Origin: Bacteroidota bacterium
Lineage (GTDB): Bacteria > Bacteroidota > Bacteroidia > Chitinophagales > Chitinophagaceae
Assembly (NCBI GenBank): GCA_018268035.1
Contig: JAFDXI010000055.1
Location: 1-64,000 of the forward strand
DNA length: 64,000 nt
Reading direction: 5' to 3'
The notes beneath the pieces were generated by a model. The model was not told the DNA's origin. It did no database searches and was given only the letters and a program-made list of their open reading frames with translations. Below, one piece after another: positions 8,929-17,995 of the stretch. The stretch's first letter is position 1. Every line of letters starts with the position of its first letter. The position numbers and the translations under genes are program-made.

Positions 8929-9942
8929 TTATTGTAGTTGAGGCATCTCCAATAATTCACTGCATATCCTTTCAATACTTTTCTTTAATGGTGTGTATTG
9001 AAAACCAGGCAATGATTTTAACAGTTTGGTATTATCAAAAAACAATTTTGCCAAAGCAGTATCCGCTGTTTCTTTTGTAATGAATGGCGGCTTACCTGTA
9101 ATCATGCTTTTGAATTTTTCAATGCGCCAGATGACCGCTGCCATAAAAGGTGTAACTTTTTTATACGGCGCCTTTTTTTGAAATGCTGCTGCAATCATTG
9201 TGAATAAATCTTTATACTTTACATTTTCAGCGCTCACTATAAATCGCTCAGCTACTATATCACTTTGCATTAATGAAATCATGATGGCCACAACATCTTT
9301 TACATCTACAAAACCAGCAACGCCATCAGAATAGTAAGGAAATTCTTTATAGACTGTCTTAAATATTTCTGATGAGCCTTTATTCCAATCTCCGGCGCCA
9401 AGAATAACAGATGGATTAATAATAACAGCATTGAGTCCTTCAGCAATACCCCGCCATACTTCCATCTCACCAAGATATTTGCTCTTGCCATAAACACTAC
9501 CTTCTGTTTCATCATTCCACTTCATGGTTTCAGTGATAGGAACAGAATTTTTCTTCAAACCCAGCGCAGCAACTGAACTTACATGCAGCAATTTTTTCAC
9601 TTGGTTATTCAAACATGCATTTACAATATTGGCTGTGCCTTCCACATTGGTTTTAAAAAGCTCAATTTTATCTTTTGGATTATATGAAATTTTCGCCGCA
9701 CAATGATATACTTCATCCACACCCTGCATCACATTATCCAGCAACACAGTATCAAATAAATCACCTTTTATCCATTCAATATTATTGTGAACAAAAGGAA
9801 TTTCAGTCCTGTATAATGCTTTAATGGAACTGCCACGGTTGCTTAACTCTTTTATCAAATGTGAACCGGTAAGGCCTGTTGCACCTGTGATAAAAATAGT
9901 TTTAGAATTATTGCTATTACTTAAGTCCTCATTCATTGACAC
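8929..9942 (-). CDS. NAD-dependent epimerase/dehydratase family protein
   Basis: Extended SDR enzyme. The N-terminal cofactor motif GATGLTGSH lies near residues 20-28 and the catalytic pair is Tyr151-xxx-Lys155 (YGKSK). VSSVAALG supplies the Ser region. It resembles the dihydroflavonol-4-reductase-like group that acts on nucleotide sugars or small ketones; the substrate is undetermined. An alternative start at Met3 would remove two residues. It lies 21 bp downstream of the 3-hydroxyacyl-CoA dehydrogenase gene on the same strand, so the two probably share an mRNA. Confidence 0.82.
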   Translation of the reverse strand: MSMNEDLSNSNNSKTIFITGATGLTGSHLIKELSNRGSSIKALYRTEIPFVHNNIEWIKGDLFDTVLLDNVMQGVDEVYHCAAKISYNPKDKIELFKTNVEGTANIVNACLNNQVKKLLHVSSVAALGLKKNSVPITETMKWNDETEGSVYGKSKYLGEMEVWRGIAEGLNAVIINPSVILGAGDWNKGSSEIFKTVYKEFPYYSDGVAGFVDVKDVVAIMISLMQSDIVAERFIVSAENVKYKDLFTMIAAAFQKKAPYKKVTPFMAAVIWRIEKFKSMITGKPPFITKETADTALAKLFFDNTKLLKSLPGFQYTPLKKSIERICSELLEMPQLQ

Positions 9943-9963
9943 GGATATAATGGTTATGCCCTC

Positions 9964-10830
9964 CTAATATTCATAAAAACCTTTTCCTGTTTTTTTGCCA
10001 AGCTCCTTTGCATCCACTTTATTTTTCTGTATAACCGATGGTTTCAACCTTCCTGGCTTACCCAATGCTTCCCAAACAATATTGCTGACTGAATAATTAA
10101 TATCCATCCCAATCAGATCCATCAGTTTAAACGGGCCCATCTTAAACCCTGAAGCTTCCATTATTTCATCAATTGCTCTGAAATCTTCATTATTTTTTTC
10201 AACCATCTGCAATGCTTCAAGATAATAATGCCTTGCCACGCGGTTGACAATAAAACCCGGAGCATCATTGCAAACCACAGGGGTTTTATTCAGTTGTTTA
10301 GACAATTGTACCAAAGTCTCAATAACATCTTCACTTGTTTTTTCAGTCCGGATAATTTCTACCAGCTTCATAATAGTTGCAGGATTAAAAAAGTGCATAC
10401 CAGCAAACCTGGATGCATAAATTCTCTCATGGCAAATAGATGAAACCGAAATAGAAGAAGTATTGGTAGCAAAAATGGTTTTGTCATTATTTATTAAAGA
10501 CAGCTCATCAAACAATTGCTGTTTAACAGAGATATTTTCAACGACTGCTTCAATAATAATATCTGCTTTGCAATCACGAATTTGAGAAGTAAAAGAGACA
10601 CTGTTGATGAAAGCAGTTTTTTCTTCACCGGATATTTTCTGTTTTTCAACCAGCTTCTGCAGGCTATTTTCCATGGATGCCCTGCTTTTATCCAACATAG
10701 CAGGGTTAACATCAAACTGGATTACTGTAAACCCATTTTGTGCAGCACATTGGGCAATACCGCTTCCCATCGTTCCGGCTCCGCAAACGCAAATAGTATG
10801 AATTGAATGCAAGGTTTTTTTTGCAAACAT
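9964..10830 (-). CDS. 3-hydroxyacyl-CoA dehydrogenase (3-hydroxybutyryl-CoA dehydrogenase type)
   Basis: NAD-dependent dehydrogenase of the HBD/PaaH family that oxidises 3-hydroxyacyl-CoA or reduces acetoacetyl-CoA. The N-terminal Rossmann motif is CGAGTMGSGIAQ, with the glycines at 17-22. The catalytic region HFFNPATIMKLVEI contains the conserved His, and the C-terminal helical domain begins at NDAPGFIVNR. At 288 residues it is the short single-domain form, without the enoyl-CoA hydratase fusion. It is first in a likely two-gene unit with the epimerase gene. A role in fatty acid, phenylacetate or butyrate metabolism is possible. Confidence 0.9.
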   Translation of the reverse strand: MFAKKTLHSIHTICVCGAGTMGSGIAQCAAQNGFTVIQFDVNPAMLDKSRASMENSLQKLVEKQKISGEEKTAFINSVSFTSQIRDCKADIIIEAVVENISVKQQLFDELSLINNDKTIFATNTSSISVSSICHERIYASRFAGMHFFNPATIMKLVEIIRTEKTSEDVIETLVQLSKQLNKTPVVCNDAPGFIVNRVARHYYLEALQMVEKNNEDFRAIDEIMEASGFKMGPFKLMDLIGMDINYSVSNIVWEALGKPGRLKPSVIQKNKVDAKELGKKTGKGFYEY

Positions 10831-10978
10831 AAGCCTAATGGACTGAAGATTTTAAATGTATAACATAAGACAATACATTATGTTACAGTATTTTTTTCGA
10901 ATGCAAATGAAAAAAATTATGAAAATGACAATTATTTTAAAATCTCATTTTACCGCTTATAAAATTGATTTAAAAAAA

Positions 10979-11012
10979 TTTGTATATGTCAAAAATAATA
11001 TCGTTAAATTTG
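10979..11012 (+). promoter_or_regulatory. Bacteroidota-type promoter for a short transcript
   Basis: A TTTG at 10979-10982 (-33 type) is followed after 22 bp by TAAATTTG at 11005-11012, an exact TAnnTTTG -7 element. Transcription would run rightward from about 11018, but there is no + strand gene before a terminator at 11040-11074. Confidence 0.5.
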
Positions 11013-11017
11013 CATCG

Positions 11018-11074
11018 TTTTTTAAGGGTTTAGGGTTGAAAAACCCCGCTTAGTCTTAGGCGGGGTTTTCTTTT
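11018..11074 (+). ncRNA. Candidate small RNA or orphan attenuator ending in a strong terminator
   Basis: A predicted transcript of about 55-60 nt between the promoter and a 10-bp hairpin (arms 11040-11049 and 11060-11069, AAAACCCCGC / GCGGGGTTTT) followed by CTTTT. Just upstream, the segment AGGGTT can pair with AACCCC of the terminator's left arm, giving an alternative fold. No ORF of any size fits. It matches no RNA family I recognise. It could also simply be a terminator reached by leftward transcription from the A2M side. Confidence 0.4.
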
Positions 11075-11204
11075 ATAAATCGGTTGCATATTTTAATGCA
11101 AATTTTCAGAAATGAACGATGTATAACTGTACATTTTTGAAGAGGGATATAACAACAACAACCTGTTTCATTCTTATAAAATTCCAGTTGATTCCAACAA
11201 CTGT

Positions 11205-14200
11205 TTATTCCACCACCTTCACCCATTTACCTTTTACACCACCACTGATTGTATTATCATACATGGCTGTGCAATAAATACCTGGCCAATAAAATTCACC
11301 CGGGTATGCTGCATTTAATTGCACATAAAATGTTTTTGTTTCAAACTGCTTCAACCCAAAATAATAATAAACCCTGTCATCTCGGATATCCATATAATCT
11401 GATGGTGATGACTGAAAGCTGCCTTCACTGTTGTATAGCCTTGTATTTAAAATTTCCCAACCACTGGGAAATATTTCACTCAATGCAAGATTTGAATAAG
11501 CATCCCTCTTACCGGGATTGGTAACAACTACCTTTGCCACAAAATCAGTTCCCTGTTTGGCAGAATCAATGTTGACCAGATTATTATTAGCATTTACAAA
11601 ACTTACATTCACCCTTAACAAATCCGGGTTATTGGTAAATGAAATATTTTCTCCACTAACGGGTTTGCCCTCATTAATCACCCTTACAAATAATACATTA
11701 TTGCCTTTGTTTTGCAACTGAACATCTGCCTTATTACTCTGCCATTGCAATGTATTTTGTACAACTACTGAAGATGTATTTAAATTAATATCCTTTCCTG
11801 CAGATTTGCCGGTTGCAATGATTTTTTGTCCTGATTTGTTACTACCTGCATATTCTGCTACAGCAATTAAACTGTAAGCAGTCGTCTGAGTGCTGTACCA
11901 GTTTTCCTGTGAAAGTTTTGCTGCAATAGTTTTCACTAACTGGTCAGCTTCAGCATTGCGTTTCATTAAAACCAAAGTTTCTAATACCATCGCCTGGTCG
12001 CGCAGGTCACTACCATAAGTGTAGCCAGGAAATTTTCTTTCAGGAAATGTATAAGACAAACCACTGATTAATTGTAAAGCAATTTTTTGTTGCCCTATCA
12101 ACTGGTAAGCTGCTGCCAGGCGCCACTTACCTTCAGGGGTTAAGAACTTCCATTCTTTTAATCGGTTCATTGCACCAAGTTCAGGTGAGCCGGCAAGCGC
12201 CAATAAATATAACCTATATGCCTGCATTAAATCAGTACCATACCAGGGCGCAGTAGTTACATTCCATGTCTGGGCTTTCAACCTTTCATATTGTTTCCAT
12301 TGCTGCAGCATGTTTTGTGAAATATTATATCCCATCGTTTGCGCCGTCAATAAAAAATGACCTGCATAATTACTGCCCCATTCATCACTCACAGTGCCAT
12401 TTGGCCAATAACTAAACCCGCCATCATTTTGCTGAAAATTATTATACTTCAGCAAAGCCTGCCTGATGTTACGGTCAATATCTGCTTTTTGTTTATCACT
12501 CAAATCCAGTAGCTCATTCAACACCAACTGCGGAAATACGGCAGACGTTATTTGCTCAATGCAACCATGTGGATAAGTGATTAGGTAAGTAAGTCTTTTC
12601 TGCAAATCCATGGCAGGTATGCTTGATATTTCCAATGTTGCCCGGCTGCTTTGCGCATCACCAATCATTGATACAGTTGAGTTCCAGCTTTGCCCTGGCT
12701 GAAGTGTTGTTTCTGAAACCTGTGTTGTGTATGGATTCGGGTTCCTCACATCAATCTCGGTTTGATATACTGATTGTTCACCGCCACCTGATGCAATAAT
12801 TTTTATATTACCAATACCGGTAGAGGTATTCACTTTCGCTGAGAAATAAACCTGCTGTTCTCCTGGTTTTGTAAAGCTGATGGTTTGGTTACTACTGCCG
12901 CTTATCAATGGATTTGACTGCAAGCTCAGTGATACATTTTTAATATTATTGGTAGTGGCAAAAACTGTTACCGGTATTTTTATTTCTTCACCCGGCCCAA
13001 CAACTCTTGGCAATGTGGGCAAAATCATCAATGGCTTTTTCACAGTAACATCTTTATCAGCCATACCATAAGCGCCATCACCTGCAGCAACCACCATAGC
13101 CCTGATGCTGCCCATGTATGCAGGTAAAACAAAACTGTGTGTATTACTACCACCATTTAATGTGAATGGGCCCAAAAATTCAACAACAGGTTTAAAACGA
13201 TTTGCCCGCCTTGTGTTGCTGGCAATGACAGCTTCTTCATCGCCGCCAATTGTAAGGATGCGTTGCATTTGCTCACCAAAAGCGCCGATTACATCATCAA
13301 ACACGTCCCAGCTTTTTACACCTAATGCTTCTCTTGCATAAAATACATCACGCGGGTTCGGTGTACTAAAATGTGTAAGATCCAATAACCCATCATCCAC
13401 CAATGCAATGACATAAGTCATCTTTTTATTGGATGCTTCAGAAACTGTAATTGAATTTTTCACTTCAGGCCTAATAACATCAGCCATTGAAATAACAGGT
13501 TTTAAAACTGTATTTTTATCGTCCACCATCACAGGTATCACTCCATACATTCTAATTGGTAAATCATTGATGGTTTGAGCATGTGGTTGTAACAAACTCA
13601 CATTCACATATACATTCGGGCTGTATTCTTTTTCTGCTTTGAATGAAAATTTTGTTTGCCCCTGTTCAGTATTTACCCAGTATGTTTTCAACACCTTACT
13701 GCCGCTTTCAATGCTGATCAATGCCCTTCCTCCTTTACTTGAAGGAATGGATAAATTCACATTGTCACCCACATTATATTTTTCTTTATCGGCTGTGAAA
13801 GAAAGCATCGCAGCAGCGCTGGGATCGCTATCACCGGCCCTTGTTTGCCAGCTATAATCATCAACAAAAAATGTGCTGCCTGCTGTGTGGCCACTGCGCA
13901 GGTCCTTCACCAAAATCAAATACCTGCCCCAATTATCATCATCCATTTTAATATCATAAAATCCTTTACCATTGGATAAATGCACAGTATCTTTTTTAAT
14001 AAACTTTTTATACTCATCTTGTGTGAAGTTGGTAAGATCATCGGCTTCATCCCACCACCAGCGCCATTGAATCCGGTATAACTGAACTTGTACAGACTGG
14101 TCGCCCTGCAAAAATTTCCCATCCACATTTACATCTGCAATATTGAAACGATGGGTTTTTCCCGATTGCAAAAAACCCCAGGTTCTATCTCCCTGCGGCA

Positions 14201-16790
14201 CTTCTACTCCCACATAAGATGAATAAGGATTGAATGGCATTGAAAAATTATCAATACTGAAATTGCCTCCCGGTTCAAAAACTTTTACAACAAGATTGGC
14301 AAGCAATTGACCAGGAGCATCTTCACCTGCATTAAAAGAAGGGTTCACTGATGCAGTGCCATCAGCACTTAATGTACCATCAAAAATTGTTTTAGACTGT
14401 GATTGAAAATTAGCTGTTGGATTATCAAAAATATAATTATCAAGCCTGGGGAATTTTGTTTTCTTTTTATACAGTTGCACATCTATCCTTGCTTTTAAGT
14501 TTTGTGCTGTTGCTCCAAACAACCAACGTGCAGATAATTCGCCTTTGATAGATGCATCTTTGCCCAATGCAGTTATACTTCCGAAATCAAGATTTATTTT
14601 TAAACGGTTAGGCATCACTGTTTCAATCTTTACTTTCTTTTCAAAAACAGCGCCACCTGCTTTCACCCTGCAAATCCAGTTGCCGGTTGGCGCATCAGCA
14701 TCAGTGGCTGTTCTGAAAACGTTGAAACCATTGGCTGCATTGGTTTGTACAATGCGTTTATATAATAGTCCTCGTGGAGAAACCAACTCCATTTCCAATG
14801 GATAATCTGCAGGCAGTGGATTATTTTTATCATTAATAATACAACTTATAAACAAACTATCACCTGGCCGCCATACTCCACGTTCACCAAAAATGTACCC
14901 TTTGATCCCATTCTTTATTTCTGCACCACCCACATCAAAACGGCCTAAAGGCAAACTGCTGCCATCATCTAATTTTAAATAACCAAACTGGTTGCCTTGT
15001 TTTGCTATTAATAAATAAGGGCGGCCGCTTTTATTTGCTGAACGTTTATCGCTACTATTCTTTTGAGAAAAGTCAATCATAGCAAGACCATCAGCATCGC
15101 TGACTGCAGTAGCCATAATCTGTTGTTGATAGTTTAACACCTGCAAATTCACACTCTTCATCGGGTCAGTTGTGACGAGGTCATTTACAGCAACTAATAA
15201 ACTTTGACCTGCAGCATATTTTGCAGTGATACCAATATTACTTGCAAGGATATTTCTTGTTGCAAATTTTTCTTTGTTGTAATAAGAACGATAACAGGGA
15301 TTGTTGCGTTCATTCCAATTGTAACCATAAGGATAATAATTATCATAACGGTCCCAGAAATCCTGATCTTCATCTACTGCATTCTCATTACTCGTGTATG
15401 AGTAATAATTATCGGTATTATCGTTGGTCATGCTGTCACAGGCATATAAAGAATATTCAGGTCTGAAGCCAATCGTAATATGATAAATAGCACCTGGCTC
15501 TGTACGAATAAATTTATCAATATCGAGCGAGAAAGTATTTTTATGGTGCAGGTTGAGAGTATTGTCTTCATCCAATTTTATGGTTGCTTCTTTAACAGGC
15601 CTGCCAACCCTTCGCAAATCCTGGTCACCATTCATATCATTTACCTGCAGAAACTGCGCAATATTGTTTTCATAAATTTTAATGATGGAAACATCAACGG
15701 CTTTAAGGTTTACTGCCTCAAAAGGCAACAGCAATTTACCTGTACTGCTGGGCAAAATATTGCCCCTGCCTTTAATGGTGACATGTGGTAAACGGTTTTC
15801 AAAAAATATATTGGAAGAATACGATTGTTTCAATTTATCGCCACTGATATTTTCAATACCCGGCAAAACATTTACTGTATGGCTTCCATCCAATTCACCT
15901 GATACATACACTTTTATTTCACTGCCTAAAATAGTGTATGACGGATTTTCAACATCACTTATTGAAATCAATCCATCTAAATTTTGTGCGGAAGAAATGG
16001 GGTCACTGAATTGCACAAGGGCATATTGTTCATCTTCTCCTGATGCTTTTACATCCAATAATTTGAAATCACCTAATGCAGGTATAGTTATTTCTTTTTC
16101 TCCCTCTTGCCCACTGTTGATGGCATCGCCTTTCCATTGAAGAATTAATTTTTGTTCGGCATTAGTGCGGGAGATATTATTGATGTTGAACTGATGTTCT
16201 TTTGCCGTTTCATTGTGCTGCCAGCTTATAGGAAATGTTTTTCCGTTTACAGTAGCAATCAATAATTTCTCTACACCGGAAGATTGTTCAACATCAGCAG
16301 TTAATATTTGTCCGGATAAATTCATATCGGTTTTATTATTGCTGCGCAAACCAAAATCATTCACTTCAAAAGAAGGTTTTATAATCCGAATATTGAATTT
16401 GAATTCATCAAAGCCAGTAGATACTTTTATTACATTACCCAAATGAAAACTTACTTCATACAGTTGACCCGGTGTTAAATCATTGTCAGGTTTAAACTCA
16501 ATAGTGCGGGCATCAAGCCAATATGCTTTGCCCTTCACGGCAGGAGAGAATGAAAACAGTTTATCTTTTAAAGTTTCGTTTATTGTATGCGTGGTAGGAA
16601 CATCAGCAGCTAATTGTATCCTCACCGTATTTTTCTTTGACACAACTCCAGAAGTGTAAGCATCAATATATTGACTGAATGCCGGGTCAACATCAATTAG
16701 TTTAGGTTCAGTTTTGCAGGAAAAAAGTACGGAAGTAAACAATAAAATAACTATATAACCGACAATTCTTGTAATGAAAGACATTTTCAT
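11205..16790 (-). CDS. Alpha-2-macroglobulin family lipoprotein with thioester motif
   Basis: Giant (about 1,860 residues) bacterial alpha-2-macroglobulin-like protein, presumed to trap proteases in the periplasm. The first 30 residues form a lipoprotein signal with lipobox LFSC, so it should be membrane-anchored. MG/MG2 beta-sandwich repeats fill the first two thirds (for example the stretch GYIFGERGVWRPGDSLFI). The thioester motif CIEQ is encoded at 12552-12563, about residue 1,410, inside TYPHGCIEQITS, so the cross-linking function looks intact. The thioester helical domain and an MG10-like end follow. ATGs at 16790 and 16784 are both possible starts; the frame extends to 16817. The usual pbpC partner is not adjacent. 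Confidence 0.92.
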   Translation of the reverse strand: MKMSFITRIVGYIVILLFTSVLFSCKTEPKLIDVDPAFSQYIDAYTSGVVSKKNTVRIQLAADVPTTHTINETLKDKLFSFSPAVKGKAYWLDARTIEFKPDNDLTPGQLYEVSFHLGNVIKVSTGFDEFKFNIRIIKPSFEVNDFGLRSNNKTDMNLSGQILTADVEQSSGVEKLLIATVNGKTFPISWQHNETAKEHQFNINNISRTNAEQKLILQWKGDAINSGQEGEKEITIPALGDFKLLDVKASGEDEQYALVQFSDPISSAQNLDGLISISDVENPSYTILGSEIKVYVSGELDGSHTVNVLPGIENISGDKLKQSYSSNIFFENRLPHVTIKGRGNILPSSTGKLLLPFEAVNLKAVDVSIIKIYENNIAQFLQVNDMNGDQDLRRVGRPVKEATIKLDEDNTLNLHHKNTFSLDIDKFIRTEPGAIYHITIGFRPEYSLYACDSMTNDNTDNYYSYTSNENAVDEDQDFWDRYDNYYPYGYNWNERNNPCYRSYYNKEKFATRNILASNIGITAKYAAGQSLLVAVNDLVTTDPMKSVNLQVLNYQQQIMATAVSDADGLAMIDFSQKNSSDKRSANKSGRPYLLIAKQGNQFGYLKLDDGSSLPLGRFDVGGAEIKNGIKGYIFGERGVWRPGDSLFISCIINDKNNPLPADYPLEMELVSPRGLLYKRIVQTNAANGFNVFRTATDADAPTGNWICRVKAGGAVFEKKVKIETVMPNRLKINLDFGSITALGKDASIKGELSARWLFGATAQNLKARIDVQLYKKKTKFPRLDNYIFDNPTANFQSQSKTIFDGTLSADGTASVNPSFNAGEDAPGQLLANLVVKVFEPGGNFSIDNFSMPFNPYSSYVGVEVPQGDRTWGFLQSGKTHRFNIADVNVDGKFLQGDQSVQVQLYRIQWRWWWDEADDLTNFTQDEYKKFIKKDTVHLSNGKGFYDIKMDDDNWGRYLILVKDLRSGHTAGSTFFVDDYSWQTRAGDSDPSAAAMLSFTADKEKYNVGDNVNLSIPSSKGGRALISIESGSKVLKTYWVNTEQGQTKFSFKAEKEYSPNVYVNVSLLQPHAQTINDLPIRMYGVIPVMVDDKNTVLKPVISMADVIRPEVKNSITVSEASNKKMTYVIALVDDGLLDLTHFSTPNPRDVFYAREALGVKSWDVFDDVIGAFGEQMQRILTIGGDEEAVIASNTRRANRFKPVVEFLGPFTLNGGSNTHSFVLPAYMGSIRAMVVAAGDGAYGMADKDVTVKKPLMILPTLPRVVGPGEEIKIPVTVFATTNNIKNVSLSLQSNPLISGSSNQTISFTKPGEQQVYFSAKVNTSTGIGNIKIIASGGGEQSVYQTEIDVRNPNPYTTQVSETTLQPGQSWNSTVSMIGDAQSSRATLEISSIPAMDLQKRLTYLITYPHGCIEQITSAVFPQLVLNELLDLSDKQKADIDRNIRQALLKYNNFQQNDGGFSYWPNGTVSDEWGSNYAGHFLLTAQTMGYNISQNMLQQWKQYERLKAQTWNVTTAPWYGTDLMQAYRLYLLALAGSPELGAMNRLKEWKFLTPEGKWRLAAAYQLIGQQKIALQLISGLSYTFPERKFPGYTYGSDLRDQAMVLETLVLMKRNAEADQLVKTIAAKLSQENWYSTQTTAYSLIAVAEYAGSNKSGQKIIATGKSAGKDINLNTSSVVVQNTLQWQSNKADVQLQNKGNNVLFVRVINEGKPVSGENISFTNNPDLLRVNVSFVNANNNLVNIDSAKQGTDFVAKVVVTNPGKRDAYSNLALSEIFPSGWEILNTRLYNSEGSFQSSPSDYMDIRDDRVYYYFGLKQFETKTFYVQLNAAYPGEFYWPGIYCTAMYDNTISGGVKGKWVKVVE

Positions 16791-16913
16791 ATTTGCAGCA
16801 TTTTTTTTAATGTACAAAATATGAAAATTAAATTAAAAAACACATCACAAATGTTGAAAGGAATTAATGTTGTTCAACTTTGAAAAATATTGTCACCGTA
16901 TATATTTTGCTAA

Positions 16914-17134
16914 TTAGTTATCGAGCTCATAAATAAATTTCTTAATTTCTTTTTGCCTTGCGTTGGCAAAACCTTTATCAGTGCCAATCTTTACAAAGAC
17001 ACATTTTTCCAACACTTTTTGTGAGCCAAAATTGTCGTATGCAACACGCACGAAAATTGCGTTATTTTTTCTATCCAGAAAAACTTCATGCCGATTGCCC
17101 TTTGACTTTGTTATGCAGGTTGTTTTTTTGAATT
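16914..17134 (-). pseudogene. Startless C-terminal frame, likely continuation of the small FIGG gene
   Basis: This minus-strand frame is open for 72 codons between an upstream TAA (17134-17132) and a stop at 16916-16914. It has no usable start in its first 27 codons. Its translation is protein-like, for example RHEVFLDRKNNAIFVRVAY and FANARQKEIKKFIYELDN at the end. It sits in the -1 frame relative to the small ORF at 17111-17284 and overlaps its end at a run of seven A. Joining the two there gives one protein of about 123 residues. Either a base was lost or gained, or ribosomes shift frame at A-AAA-AAA-C. I do not recognise the domain. Confidence 0.5.
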
Positions 17135-17284
17135 AGGTTTACTATGTGTGACCCTTCGCTGTTTTTTTAATTTCTGTTTAGCTTTTGCAGCTTTTATATA
17201 CTCGCTAATAGCAAGAAACTCTTCTTTTGTTGGTGTAGGCCCACCACCAATAAAATCAACATCAAGTTCTAATTTCTTTTTCAT
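17111..17284 (-). CDS. Small basic protein with FIGG motif, coupled to GNAT-like gene
   Basis: A 57-residue ORF: a short acidic N-terminus, the motif DFIGGGPTPTKEE (residues 10-22), then a Lys-rich helix. I recall short bacteroidete proteins with DFIGG(Q/G)-x-(L/P)TxEE that sit beside GNAT-like genes, but this is memory only. Its ATG overlaps the ancestral TGA of the GNAT-like gene as ATGA (17284-17281), a clear sign of translational coupling. A possible SD (AGGAA) lies 2 nt upstream of the start. It ends at a TAA just past an A7 run, and a longer frame continues in -1. Confidence 0.55.
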   Translation of the reverse strand: MKKKLELDVDFIGGGPTPTKEEFLAISEYIKAAKAKQKLKKQRRVTHSKPNSKKQPA

Positions 17285-17816
17285 GGTTCCTGGTTTTTAA
17301 AGTATTTATTAATAAGTCGCTATGCTGCTGGCGTGTCACTAATCATAATGTGTCCACCAAAGTGCATTGCCCCTAAAGTTTTTGTGTAATAGTCAATCAA
17401 TTGCTTCTTTGATACAAAAGAAACATTTCCTTCAAATCCCCGTTGAAATGAAAGCCTGCAAGCAAAAGCAACAAGGTTACCTGGAACTCCTGCATAAACT
17501 TTTGATTTCCCTTTGTTGAATGAGGCACTCTCAACTAAGTGCATGTAGATATGGTCGCTTTTTATTTCAATGCTAATCAATCCTTGAATTACCGCAATTG
17601 CATTAGGGATTGTAAGTTTATAAACTTCTCTTTCAGGCTGTTTCAGTTCATATCTCCAATCAAACTGCCAACCATTTTTCTTTGTCACAGATTTGAGTTC
17701 TGTCGTTGTAAGCAAAGTAATATTGGTAGGGAAAACGTCACCGGTAAAAGGTTTTCAATTGAATTAGTCAGCTTGTCAACGATAAAATCAAGTCCTATTG
17801 GATTACTTTTTTTCAC
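17281..17816 (-). pseudogene. GNAT-like acetyltransferase-fold gene with a frameshift and an in-frame TAG
   Basis: Reading from the GTG at 17816, the frame gives KKSNPIGLDFIVDKLTNSIE. It must move -1 near the T4 run at 17746-17749 to continue as TGDVFPTNITLLTTTELK and the rest. The main open part (131 codons from a TTG at 17715 to 17320) contains VYAGVPGNLVAFACRLSF and LIDYYTKTLGAMHFGG, which resemble the acetyl-CoA-binding and C-terminal parts of a GNAT fold. A TAG at 17322-17320 stops it, yet the same frame goes on with RLINKYFKNQEP to a TGA that overlaps the next ATG. The intact ancestor would have about 178 codons. The combined lesions argue for a decaying gene. Confidence 0.65.
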
Positions 17817-17995
17817 TTTGCTAAGTTAATCATTCTTGAAGGGGAAACCGCTTTTCTCAGGAAGTACTTTGCGATGCTACCAACAATAAAATCGTTTACA
17901 ATGATAGTCTGGTTATTGATTGCCGGGTCGTTTAAAAATTTTGTTTCATCATCAAGTTGAGGCTGGAAGAAATATTCCAAATCGGAAACTTTCAT
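17813..17995 (-). CDS. Hypothetical protein upstream of GNAT-like pseudogene
   Basis: A 60-residue ORF (MKVSDLEYFFQPQLDDE... to RMINLAK) that I do not recognise. It is linked by overlaps on both sides. Its stop TGA overlaps the GTG start of the GNAT-like gene as GTGA (17816-17813), and its ATG overlaps the TGA of a 12-codon ORF starting at 18030. Such overlap chains suggest it was the upstream part of a coupled operon. It may itself be a fragment of a larger broken gene, since 60 residues end abruptly in a basic segment. Coding status is uncertain. Confidence 0.35.
   Translation of the reverse strand: MKVSDLEYFFQPQLDDETKFLNDPAINNQTIIVNDFIVGSIAKYFLRKAVSPSRMINLAK

Noticed and set aside
17281-17322. 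TAG recoding (amber read-through or pyrrolysine)
   Set aside because: The same gene also has a frameshift, and no pyrrolysine genes or read-through context are visible. A nonsense mutation is simpler.
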